Origin: Styela clava
Taxonomy: Eukaryota > Chordata > Ascidiacea > Stolidobranchia > Styelidae
NCBI RefSeq assembly: GCF_964204865.1
Contig: NC_135262.1
Coordinates: 5,270,001 to 5,334,000 of the forward strand
Reading direction: 5' to 3'
Length of the DNA: 64,000 bases
Under the pieces are notes generated by a model. The model had not been told where the DNA came from, ran no database searches, and saw nothing but the letters and a program-made list of their open reading frames with translations. A program made the position numbers and the translations under genes. Every line of letters starts with the position of its first letter. Position 1 is the first letter of the stretch. Positions 46,001 to 56,231 of this stretch are shown here, piece by piece.

Positions 46001-49000
46001 AAATATTTTAAAAGGTTCGTGATTGAGCTCACATGTTTTGATAGTGGCCAATTCTAATACCAATCTGAATTTTCCCATTACGCACTTCGCATTTAGGGAT
46101 TTTAACTACAACGAATTACTTCTTAATCGAATAGGATTGACCATGCCACAGAATATTTCTAATCGTTGTAAATTTAAATATTCGGAAGTCGAATATTTAT
46201 TATTAGTATTAAATGCCAATTTCTTCAATCATTCAAACTGAAGCAAAAGTGAAATTTGAAAGTAATCATATTATTTGAAATCAAATACATTTTTGACAAA
46301 GACTCTGTAACTCGCTGTTACCTAACCAATTTTTCTGCTTCCAGCTGTTACCCCAGTAACGGACTCGAGATGTACTGCAACGGTTCCTGCTAATGGTTGT
46401 GAGATTATATGTCTGTCAAATGACGGCTGTGCATCTAACGAATTGTGTTGTCCAGACCAAGGTTGTGGAACGGTATGTTGGCCGTTTGACCCATGCGACC
46501 CATCACCGTGTGAAAATGGCGGAACGTGTATTGCAGACGGAAGAGATTTCACCTGTCTGTGCAAGAAGGGATTTGAGGGAGAAGTTTGTGAATCACGTAA
46601 TATAATATTTTGATATATTCTAACAGTATATCAAACTAACTTGATCACCCAAGTGAGTCGAAAACCTGAAAATTGACTTGTAATAAAGACTTGTAATAAA
46701 AGTAGAACTTAAAGGTGATAACAAAATCAATTGGACAATATCAAGTGTCAAATTTTCGAACCCATTTACAAAAAAAATGTTCACCCTTTTTTATTGATTC
46801 ACTTTGGCAAATATCAATTTCTACATTTGAAACAAATGCACTTTTGACTGAAACTCTGCAACTCTCGGTTACCTTACCAATATTTCTGCTTCCAGCTGTT
46901 ACCCCAGTGACGGATCCGAGATGTATTGTACCGCCCGCTGCTAGTGGTTGTGAGATTCAATGTGTGGAGAATGGCGACTGTGAATCTAACGAATTGTGTT
47001 GCCCAGGCGGGGCTTGTGGGACGGTTTGCATGGCGTTTGACCCATGTGACCCATCACCATGTCAACACGACGGAATCTGCGTTGCCGACGGAAGAGATTT
47101 TACCTGTAAATGCAAACTTGGATTCATGGGAACATTTTGTCAAATAAGTAATACGATTGGTTGATATATTTTAATTCTATATAAAAGGCTAGATACCGGC
47201 GATATTTATGTGGCGGATATTGACGACCTTTATGCAATCTCTAAACTGAGGAGTTACTTTTATTTGCTTTTTCTGGTTCGGCGTTGCCGATTCAATTTAT
47301 CACACCATATGTGAAGTGGGGTCATGAGCTAAGAGTTGTGTAATCTGCGAGGCCCAACGCTGTTTACCTAATTGTCCGTCCGCTACGCCATCGCGTCACC
47401 ACAAATTACACTTGCTAGCGCCCTAGGGTTTATGTCCATATGGTATATTTATTTATTCAGGTATGGTTTGATAAACAATAACATTACTTATCTTAACAAT
47501 TTGTTTTAAAATTTTATGTTGTACATTTTTGTCTCGTAGATTTTAGAACATATTAATTTTTATATACTTCTGGAGTTTTAAATTCTTAAAAAAATTAGAT
47601 TTGTTAAATCGAATTTGGTTTCAAAATAAACGAGAGAGCAATGCTCAAATATACGGACACGAAGACCCAAAGGAAGTAGTATCAAGCCTTTTATGGTACC
47701 AGTAGTCTGACCACCAGTTCACTGAGATGGGATCACGGAGCTACGGCACGCAATTTTTATGACTAAAACTTCGAAGCAAACAACGAATCCCATAGATCCC
47801 ACAGATATTTTTGAAATAAATGAAAGTAATAGCCTTCTGGCGTCAACACCAAAATTTGAAGACTAAATATTTAAAAGCAATTGGTCTAGTAGTTGCAGAA
47901 AAAAGCGATTTTTACACAACAGCAACATAATAACAGCGATCGTGAGGTCCATTTCGTGTACAAGGATGGGTACTCCCGTAGTACAGTGTTTTACAACCTT
48001 GGTGCCGCGGCACACCGGTGTGCCGTAAAATATTGTCAGGGGTGCCGTAATTTGTGTGTCTATGCGGTGTAGCGCCCGGCAGAGTAATCATGTAGTTGGC
48101 GCGGCTCATCGTGCTAAGCGGTAGGAATACGCTCGCCACCGCACCTCTGATAACTCTGCGTGGGTTCGCCGGTTCGACTCTCATATGGGGATGGTAATGT
48201 GCGAGAGAATTGCTGTACTCCTTGCAGCCGTAGGGTGGGTCAAAATAACTAACTAATCACATACCCGACATGGAATGGTAATCAAACGAAAGGCCGTGGT
48301 TCGCCATATGGTTAGGACGTATTATCGGCTTTCTTCTCCCCGGGATAAATATGTAAATCCTATCCTCCTCCTACTGTTCTATGTCAGAATGTGGCAGCAG
48401 CAGGTGGCAATTTGTCCTTTTGTCTTTATTGGACCTTACTAAAAAGGTAGCTATCAGTGATTAAAAAGGTATGTATCAGTAGTAGATGATTAAAAGGGTA
48501 GGGTTTGGGTTACTGATATCAAGGTTGACAAACACTGCCGTAGTACGTGTTAGGGTTAGGCCCTAATTTTTTTCCGATTCTCCTTATTTTGTTTTTGTTT
48601 CGAGTTCGGGGACGGTCTGTGTTAGCAAGGTGAATATACTCCCATAGGTACCCATAGGTTTCATTTAGATACCTCCACACATACTTCTCGAGCGCCGAAT
48701 GATAAAGTCCGTCAAACTATAAAAGCGTCGGTTCATCCATAGATATTAGCATTAAAATACAGTATTTTCAATAAATAATACCTATTTGATAATTTTCTAG
48801 CTGATGACGTCGAAATTGATCCGAAATGTCCAGAACCAGAACCCGTGGTATGTGTAAGAATGGGCGACATAGAATGTCTGAACAACGAAGGCTGTGAAAG
48901 CGGAGAAATATGCTGCGCTGGTAGCTGCGGAGGAACTCAATGCATCGAACCCAAGAAAAAAAATCTAAGTATTTCCGATTTATTACTGAAAATTCTATTT

Positions 49001-50345
49001 GAATATCACGATAACAATTATTGGACGGATCGAGATCTACGGGCCGTTTTGCTGGAACGTTGTTGTTGTGACTTCTCTTTTTAACCCCACTTTTCCCAGC
49101 CGGGGCGAAATCTTTTTTCGGGGAAGAATTTTGTTGTTATCGAAACTGAATTTTGATTTGTATTATTACCGATATTCTTTAGTTATTCAATCATACTATA
49201 TTACTTATTTATGCACATATTATAATCTACTTAAACGACTTGCGCTTAACGATAGCTGCGGATCCATTGAAGATTTAGTAAATAAGATCTTTTTATGTTG
49301 AGAAGTTCTTCAATAGATGAAGGAATACATTTAACGGAGTAGGTTGGCAACCACTACCTCAACCTTGGCTACTGATACACATTTCTCAAATTTTCTATAG
49401 ATATGGGGATAGTGTAGCTATGAGACTTTTACCTGTTTTTTTTTTAATTTTGTTTTTGTTGGTTTAGCTAGCTCACCGGTATCTATATCTGAAGGTGACT
49501 TTGTTGCAGTATTCAGTAAGTTATACTCTTATTCACAATATCTCAAGTTTCTGTTTTGTTTTCACAGATTTGCTCACCTTCGCTTTTATAGCCCTACTGT
49601 CTCGACCCAAACAATGCCCGAGTGACTGCTTATATAGGGCTTGTCACACTGGACATATCTGTCCCACGCATATCTACGCCACTTGTGGCACTACCTGTCC
49701 CGATTGTCGTCCACGTTTCTATACCAAATGGAATCAAGATATATCGTCACTTTGTAAGTCATTTTTCAGTTTATTTTTTGTGTGTTCTTATCCCATTGCG
49801 ATTTTGGATCTTTCGTACAAAGCCACTAATGCAAAAAGTGAGATTTAAGAAAACACCCCACGGCATTTTCGTGTATTTTTATCCCATTGCGATTTTTGTG
49901 GATGTATTATGACAAACTTAAATTCCTAATATCGTCATGAAAATTCGAAGGTTGTTGAGAGCCGAAAAACTATATTTTTTTAATTAATTTTTTTTAAAAA
50001 GAAACCTTTCACGAAATACTTGACTTTTGTTTCATCAAGAAATACTCAAAATTAGATTTATTTGCGATTGTAAATTAATAAGACATGATTTTATCAACCA
50101 CTTGATTTATGTATTTCAAAATGAACATTTATTTCGCAACAGGCCAATGTCCATACCATGTTCCTCGAGTTTCTCACTGCGGAATGCATTTATGCACCCA
50201 GTCTCATTGCTATGGTAACCCCGCTTTGGAATGCAGAATCAGCAGCTGTCGAGGATGCAGGGCCGGATACTTCGACATTTACGGTCGTGAAATTCTATCT
50301 TGCAATCAACCACGTGGGATAGCGGTCAGCTATGTTCAAAGATAA
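43035..50345 (+). CDS. Secreted WAP-EGF protein 3 (EGF2-[WAP-EGF]2-WAP-Cys motif2)
   Basis: Eight exons, all phase 1: 43035-43095, 43604-43705, 44899-45009, 46345-46596, 46896-47147, 48801-48968, 49592-49753, 50143-50345; 436 residues. Exon 1 is a signal peptide (MHSILYTLWVCSTIAVKS). Exons 2 and 3 are single EGF domains. Exons 4 and 5 are WAP-EGF units almost identical to gene 2 exons. Exon 6 is a lone WAP domain (CVRMGDIEC, SGEICC, GSCGGTQC) with a lysine-rich tail. Exons 7 and 8 each carry the C-terminal motif (CPDCRPRFYTKW; CRGCRAGYFDIYG). Exon 7 could instead start at 49568, in the same frame, adding eight residues. Largest of the three paralogues; expanded by exon duplication. Confidence 0.83.
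43342..43535 (+). mobile_element. MITE, 'CTCCCG-AAGTATG' family with 8-bp target duplication
   Basis: GGTACTCCCGAAGTGTGTG to catacttctggagcgcc. Flanks gaaatgtg (43334-43341) and gaaatgtt (43536-43543) agree at 7 of 8. It ends 68 bp before exon 2 of gene 3. Confidence 0.82.
43706..44898. other. Intron 2 of gene 3 with hAT-like fragment
   Basis: Near 43944 there is a hAT-type left end (caggcctgcccaaccttttt, then cgcgggcc). A second cgcgggccgc sits near 44232, but I could not fix the right boundary. Nothing else seen. Confidence 0.5.
45063..45115 (+). mobile_element. Tiny palindromic MITE-like hairpin
   Basis: AGGATGTAAGTTTC faces GAAACTTACATTCCT within about 55 bp. Flanks ttgtaaat and ttgtgaat agree at 7 of 8, as for an 8-bp target duplication. 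Confidence 0.5.
45315..45600 (+). mobile_element. 286-bp hAT relic with exact target duplication
   Basis: Exact direct repeats GCCTTATA flank it (45307-45314 and 45601-45608). The left end tcaaactacggcccgcgggc and right end accgtgccaaccctt are of the same type as other 'ggcccgcgg' elements here. Confidence 0.72.
47148..47968. other. Intron 5 of gene 3, left part
   Basis: No gene seen. 47275-47345 matches the unidentified dispersed repeat at 24470-24540. Confidence 0.45.
47984..48537 (+). mobile_element. 554-bp hAT element nested in a MITE and carrying a SINE
   Basis: Ends CAGTGTTTTACAACCTTGG and, inverted, CAGTGTTTGTCAACCTTGA. The perfect 8-bp direct repeat CCGTAGTA (47976-47983 and 48538-48545) is made from MITE sequence. 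SINE copy C fills about half of it; hAT-only sequence (ggtgccgcggcacaccggtg) is about 270 bp. Confidence 0.87.
48090..48372 (+). mobile_element. tRNA-derived SINE, copy C, nested inside a hAT element
   Basis: The head includes GGCTCATCGTGCTAAGC and a slightly decayed B box (GGTTCGACTC near 48170). The shared body and the tail GATAAATATGTAAATCC follow. It lies entirely inside the hAT element 47984-48537. Confidence 0.78.
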
Positions 50346-52000
50346 TGCCATCTCTGATGCAAGTTCCAATTTTTAACCGGATAAACCGTTTCTTAACCGA
50401 TTCATTCTGTTCTATTCGTACCTCAGTATAATACACAAGACATTATGGCTATATGTTGGCTATTCACAAACGTCTGTTACCTATTTAAAGTGCAGCCTTC
50501 AATACAGGAGGGCCAAATACAAAAACATGGGTGAACCCGCAAGCCACACATTTACCTAACATAGGCTTTCTAGCAGTTGCAGACACACAAATTTTGATTA
50601 TAAATTTTGTGACATGCATTGTTTGCTTTCCATAAACTCAGATATACTTTGGAATTGGAATTCTTGCACGTACTAAATTGAACTAAATTAAAAACTTGTA
50701 TCGCGGGAAGCACACCATTAAAATTGACACTTCTCCGCGGGCCACACAAGTTTTCCTTGTGTGCCTTATTTGACGCGGGCGCAGGTTGCACACCCCAAAT
50801 TTAGAGGGCTTATATTCTCAGAAATTCCAGCAGTGCAATTCAGAGATCTTAGTTACAAGTTTGATAGTTTTCCGTCTTCTTAAATTTTCCTCTTGCACTT
50901 AGAAGAGAATTTGTCTCTAAAAATGTTGATATTAGAATAACGTGAACAAATTTTAGCATATGTTAAATTTTTCTGTTTTTGGAAATAGATTTCCCGCCAA
51001 CATCCAAGGACTTCAAGTTAATTGATACAAACACTGTTATATTATTTTGATGTGGATCACACACTCGCTTATATTATCACACTGTATGCCTTATGCGCTA
51101 GGAAGTTTTATGTTTACAAGACCGCAATAGTGTAAGTCTGTAAGAAGATAAGTGTGTGAGTCTGTCAAACAAGATAACAGACTTCAGATTCAAAATGGTG
51201 GGCGTGAGCGCAATTATGAATTTTAGAATGAAATTCATCCAATTAAATAATAAAATGATAAAGTCATTTTTCAGTAGCACCGAATAGCCAAAGTCCACCT
51301 GCAGCGCAATTTTTAAAATTGTGGTGAATACAGTCGTCGACAACCAGCAGTTATTTAAATAAACGCTGATGCTAAAATAACCTTATATTTGGGTAAAGGT
51401 TAAAACCACAATTCTGTGTATCATCATCTTACCATGAGTCACCAACATGCACCTAAGGGCGATATGTGAATCAAACAATTTATACGTGCATTGATGAAAG
51501 ACACGATCAATGACACGATTACGAACTTTTGACTCCATCCGGGACAGATAAGACTAGTCATATTATAAGACTATCATACACAAAGTATCATAACTTCGAA
51601 TATTCAAATTAACATCCCGTGAAATAACGAATTTTGTATCGTTAATTGAATGAGTCGTTTATCATAAATTCAATTCAACATTCAAGAATGTTCTTGCATC
51701 GACCTAATACATCATCGTACTCAAACAAATACACAGAATTAGAATAATTCATCGCCATTATACGTGCATTTTGACTTTATTTAAAATTGGATATAAATGA
51801 AATGTAACAGTTCAATTCGTTTTTTTACCACTTTGAAACTTCAATTTTTTTTTTAAATCAATAAAGGCTGTATCGTGAGCATCAGTGATCACTAAAACAA
51901 ATAAATATTTACACATCAAACAGTAAAATGAAACTTATAATTTCAAAAAAAAAATACTCATCTGCTTAAATAACTGAAAATAGGTGAAAATATTCTCAAA
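50346..52000. other. Intergenic, no gene seen
   Basis: No supported ORF. Fragments near 50500-50800 (cgcgggccacac; cgcgggcgcaggttgc) look like hAT debris without clear ends. Confidence 0.5.
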
Positions 52001-52279
52001 CAGTGCGGCGTATCCCACAAGGGGTGCGTGGACAATTTTTTGAGGGGACATAAAACTAATTAAAAATCAAAATATTTGTTAGATTTGACCTTAATTAACC
52101 GCCTTATTTTGAATATTTACGTTCCATTCACGTATTTTCAACGTGTTTTTTGAATAAAACATACTTTCGTCTTACTATCTGTTATTTGTAGCTTATTGTT
52201 AGCTAGTCATTTTTGAGGTGGGGCGCGAGACTTGACAAATTCTAAAAAGGGGGCGGCTTAAAAAGTTTGAGAACCACTG
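52001..52279 (-). mobile_element. MITE, 'CAGTGGcTCCCAAACT' family, second copy
   Basis: Inverted relative to 18380-18668 and sharing its interior (for example acgtattttcaacgtg and agatttgacc). Starts cagtgcggcgta and ends gtttgagaaccactg. It stops 17 bp short of the 7TM copy 1 stop codon. Confidence 0.72.
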
Positions 52280-52295
52280 TTTTAGATGCAATAAA

Positions 52296-53238
52296 TCAAA
52301 CTTCTTCTTCATTGGTTTTACATTCATTAACATCACTTGAACTTAAATTGCTTTTTTGATGTTTTCCGTCGCAACATTTGCAATGTGGATAACATGGCAG
52401 CATCCTATCCTTCCAGTCGTCAAAGCAAAGAAGCAGACACCACAAATTGAAAGCTACATTGACATTATAGACCACCGATAATCCAGATATAGATAACACA
52501 ACAAATGCGAGAATGTCGCTTAAAATTGTTATAGGAGTAATTATCATCAATCTTTTTAATAAGTTAATAGACTTCTGTTGTAATCTTTGACCCTTGAAAG
52601 ATTTTTTCAACGTTTTTCTATGACGAAATAACGGAATTATAAACAATGCAAGAGTACAAATTTGAGTTTCAATTTGATAAAGAAGAAAAACAAAATGTTA
52701 TCCATGTTGGTAAACAAGTCAATCTTATCACATTATTTTGAATGCCATAATATCCAATCACAATACTAAAAAACAAATTGAAGAATAACATGAAAAATCC
52801 TTGAAATCGACTGAAATTATGCAACGGTCTTGATGAAAGATGCCTCAAAGATGCTTCGCTGTGAAACATTGTCTGACGAAGCCACAATATGAGATACTCC
52901 GTAGTAAATGCCCACTGTGATAGAAGTACGTCAGCTATATAAATTGGGCTGTTGATATTTCGATGAAACATAAACACCGCGACCATTTTAGATAAGGCAA
53001 CTAGGCCAGTAAAAACAAGTGTAAAACTCATCACAGATCGAAGGTTCGAAGCCAGCAAAAGGTCCGTGCATTTTCCAAGTTGAAGTTTAAATAATCTCTT
53101 CGAAATAAGAACGTAGATCTGACAGAACGTTAAATAAATCAAAATTATTGTTGCGACTATGTCGACGTAGAATTTCTCGTTGAGTACATCTTCAAAGGAT
53201 TTAGAGAAACTGTTGGAATTGTTCTTCGAGCAGTTCAT
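52296..53238 (-). pseudogene. Seven-transmembrane receptor-like gene, copy 1, with one frameshift
   Basis: Two frames make one protein of about 313 residues. The first (53238 to about 52690) starts MNCSKNNSNSF and encodes a sequon-bearing N-terminus and TM1-TM4 plus the start of TM5. The second (about 52690 to 52296) resumes LYQIETQICTLALFIIPLF and encodes TM5-TM7 and a Cys-containing tail (HCKCC). Comparison with copy 2, which reads WMTICFFLYQTETQ in one frame, places a +1 base in the T-rich run near 52684-52695. It could be a real mutation or a sequencing error; everything else is intact. Intronless. Seven hydrophobic segments and an N-glycosylated short N-terminus suggest a GPCR-like receptor, but I do not recognise the family and see no clear DRY or NPxxY motif. 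Confidence 0.72.
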
Positions 53239-53390
53239 ACTTGATTCCGTGTTTCGTGATAAAATCTAGATTTCAGCAGCGAATCGAAATTTTGACTGAC
53301 AATTAATGACACAATCTGACAAAACAAATCAAATGATTAATAAATTTTGGGGCAATGTAGACAAAAGTCTAAATTATGGTAACTCGCAAC

Positions 53391-53655
53391 CATGGGCGTG
53401 TCTAGAGGGGACCATAGAGGCAGCCGCTCCGGGGAGAATGTTGTAGAGGTCAGTTTGTTACTCAGTTTGTTGATTTAAATAAAAATATTACTGTAAAAAC
53501 ATTTCACTCTTACTTGACCTTCAATTTATTCGTTTTCATGTATAACAACATCTATAATTTATTTATCTTTCAAATTATTTATGAATTTTGGGACAAGGAG
53601 CTTCATTACCAGAAACTCACCCCGGGTAGCAGAGAAGTTTAATAACACGCCTCTG
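53391..53655 (+). mobile_element. 265-bp hAT MITE upstream of 7TM copy 1, with paralogous empty site
   Basis: Ends CATGGGCGTGTCTAGAGG and, inverted, CAGAGGCGTGTTATTAAAC. The exact 8-bp direct repeat CTCGCAAC flanks it (53383-53390, 53656-53663). The equivalent flank of copy 2 has a single ctcgcaac (61427-61434) and no insertion. Confidence 0.9.
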
Positions 53656-53663
53656 CTCGCAAC

Positions 53664-55439
53664 ATAGATATAGCTACTTCTCTGAAACGTGCTTAAACAG
53701 AATGTCGAGCAACATTACATAAAAAAAATTGAAAGATAAAAATATTCATAAAAATATTTCATTTTAATAAATATTGAGTTGCTGAAATCATTTGCTCGTA
53801 TAAACATTAAATCTAATATCTGAAGTGATTTAAAAAACATAATTGGTAAAAAGGATTACAGGATCTTTTATACAAAGCACCCGCCAAAATGCAACCCCGC
53901 ACGGCTAAAAATTAAAAAAAATAGTAATTATCCAGTTAGGGTTAGATGAGGGCTAGTAATGCTGATTGTTCCGAAACATTTTTCATTAGTGGCGGGGGGG
54001 GATTTGCACAAAAAATCCGAATTACAAACCGCCTTGCTTTCATTGCGTCCAAATATTGCATCGCGAAAACAACGTTCCTTCGTAAACTTTTCTTGCAGTA
54101 ATCACATTCACGAGTTCTAATAAATAATCTAATCGTATAGAATTTGTGACCCTGTTTAAACTATACAGTCATAATGGAATTTTGTCTTATTGAAACGGTG
54201 ATAAGATACATGAAAAATGAGTAATTGAAATTTCCAAATTATCGCCGACTTTCCATGCATTGTGTTTAATCAAATTAGGTAGAATTTGCCAAATCGACGA
54301 ACAGCCTATTCAGCAAACATAGCTGTACTTAATTAACCCATAGAGCCATAGCTGCGTCTCTAAAGGCTCATTAGAACGCTCCATAAACTTAACTATGTAT
54401 ATATAGCCTATTAGCACAATACATATATACAATTTAGCACGCAGTACTTCTACTCAAGCCATGTCTATAATGAATGTATATATATATATATAAGCGGTCG
54501 TAATAAGTGACTTCCGTGGGCACAAATCAAGAATGACAATTCTACTTGATTCAAGAGTCTTGCCGCACGCCAACACACATGAATTTCTCTAACGTTTTCT
54601 AAAAAATCGCATCAACATCGGAATCTCAAATTACCATGCAATGCCTTTTGAGCGGTCACTGCGTTTGCGCATTGGGTGAAATAGCCTATAATGACGTTTT
54701 CTTGTAGCGTTCAATCCATAATAACTACGGGAATTCAAACTCTCTTTCAATATTAATCTAATTGTGTTCAACTCGCGATTGCGTCCACCATAAAAGAACA
54801 TTACCTAATACATTACATAATAAGGCGACACCAAAAAAATGGAAATTATCATACTCGCCTAATAATACGACCCCCACAAAATCAGGTCAAAAATTTGGGT
54901 CTAGAAAAGCGACCTATTTGCCGGAAAATACGGTACTTCCCTGTAAAACAGATTTTTGTACTTCACCATTGCACGTATTAGCCCGCCATCCTACAACCAT
55001 TGCTTTTCCAACCAGCCGGACTGTTTGTGCAAATAGCAAACTGTATGTAATTTACTCTTACTTACTGTGATATGAAAAAATAATATTACACATGATTGAT
55101 AAATACCAATAGTCGTTTGAATCTCAAAATATTTTTATTATATCACAGTCATATTATGTCATCAAATGATTTATATAAAGTCATTTATACTGACGTAGAA
55201 GTGGGATCACCTGAAAACTTTCTATGACGCAGCATGATATGACCAACGCGGAAGTAGGCCGTAGGCGGATTTGCCATATAATAATATGTATTTCAAATGC
55301 AGTGCAATCAAAATGGCGTCATGTGCTGACTCCTAGTGATAAATTCTTATGACTACCTTATAACAGCAAATGTGTCAATACCGAACAATCCGACGTTCCT
55401 TCAACCTTATTTCATTAATAACGACAACATATTTTCTTA
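53664..55439. other. Intergenic, no gene seen
   Basis: The first 100 bp match the 5' flank of 7TM copy 2. A (TA)n run lies at about 54477-54493. ORFs here have no recognisable domain. Confidence 0.5.
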
Positions 55440-55620
55440 CAGATTATAGGCCATGATTTTATTTCGACTTTTCTCATTTTAGTTTTCTTACGAGTTTGGG
55501 TACTGTCTGTGTTAGCCAAGTGAATATATTCCTGCAAATATTTTCCAGTCCCCATATACAACTAGATGTAAAGCAGGCGAACAAAATTAGGTACCTCCAC
55601 TAGTTACCAACAGTCTTCTG
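55440..55620 (+). mobile_element. MITE, 'CTCCCG-AAGTATG' family, worn
   Basis: Core ttacgagtttgggtactgtc ... gtaaagcaggcgaacaaaat is clear. Both termini are degraded. Confidence 0.65.
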
Positions 55621-56212
55621 TAGTGTGAATCACATGTCTTTTTTACACATATTTTCTGACTGCCCGTCCCCAAAACCCCGTATACCAGCACTTCAACCTA
55701 CAAGGCATTTGTAGAAATTGAGAGAAAGAGAATCTATTGTTTTGTCAGACCAGAATACAGAATATGTAAACGAATAATCATAAAATAATAATTAAAACCT
55801 AAAAGTTCTCAGTAAATGATTGGGTGGTCACAAATCCGGTTGATTTGTTTTTAGATGTGCATAAGATATATAGAAATCTGCCAAATTTTTTGACAATAAA
55901 AGGAACTACCACATTCTCGAAGACTAGCCAATTTATCGAAGGTCTGTGTATTTACTATATCTGAGAGTCGCAAGAGACATTTCCACATGTTGGGACAATC
56001 CTTGAAATTCATGTTAAGGTTGATTTTGTCTTTGACCTTGATGTCCTAATTTTAGTGTAAATATTTCAATCCATTTATTATTCCAGACCGTTAAGGTCCA
56101 TATGAAATAAGCTTTGCACTATTTGCACACGAAATTAACATTCAAGAGATGCATAGCATTTAATAAGTACGTGAAATTTATAAAGATAACATTTCTAGCA
56201 ACAACAAAACTT

Positions 56213-56218
56213 TTTATT
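56213..56218 (-). terminator. Poly(A) signal of the sulfotransferase gene
   Basis: AATAAA on the minus strand 14 bp after the stop codon. Confidence 0.55.
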
Positions 56219-56231
56219 ATAATACACGACA

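Larger units (their letters stand above)
47969..48696 (+). mobile_element. MITE, 'CTCCCG-AAGTATG' family, split by a hAT insertion
   Basis: The left terminus GGTACTCCCGTAGTA (47969-47983) is separated from the remainder, cgtgttagggttaggcc to acttctcgagcgcc (48546-48696), by the element 47984-48537. Confidence 0.82.

Noticed and set aside
35483..46605. Alternate-frame ORFs (e.g. 35483, 36047, 46393) repeated between genes
   Set aside because: They repeat only because the WAP-EGF exons are duplicated; the cysteine-patterned frame is the real one.
11700..48200. True tRNA genes at the GGTTCGAATCC sites
   Set aside because: The tRNA-like heads do not close a proper cloverleaf by eye and are followed by the common SINE body.
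54762..55070. 102-aa ORF
   Set aside because: No domain, low-complexity AT-rich surroundings, no splice or promoter support.
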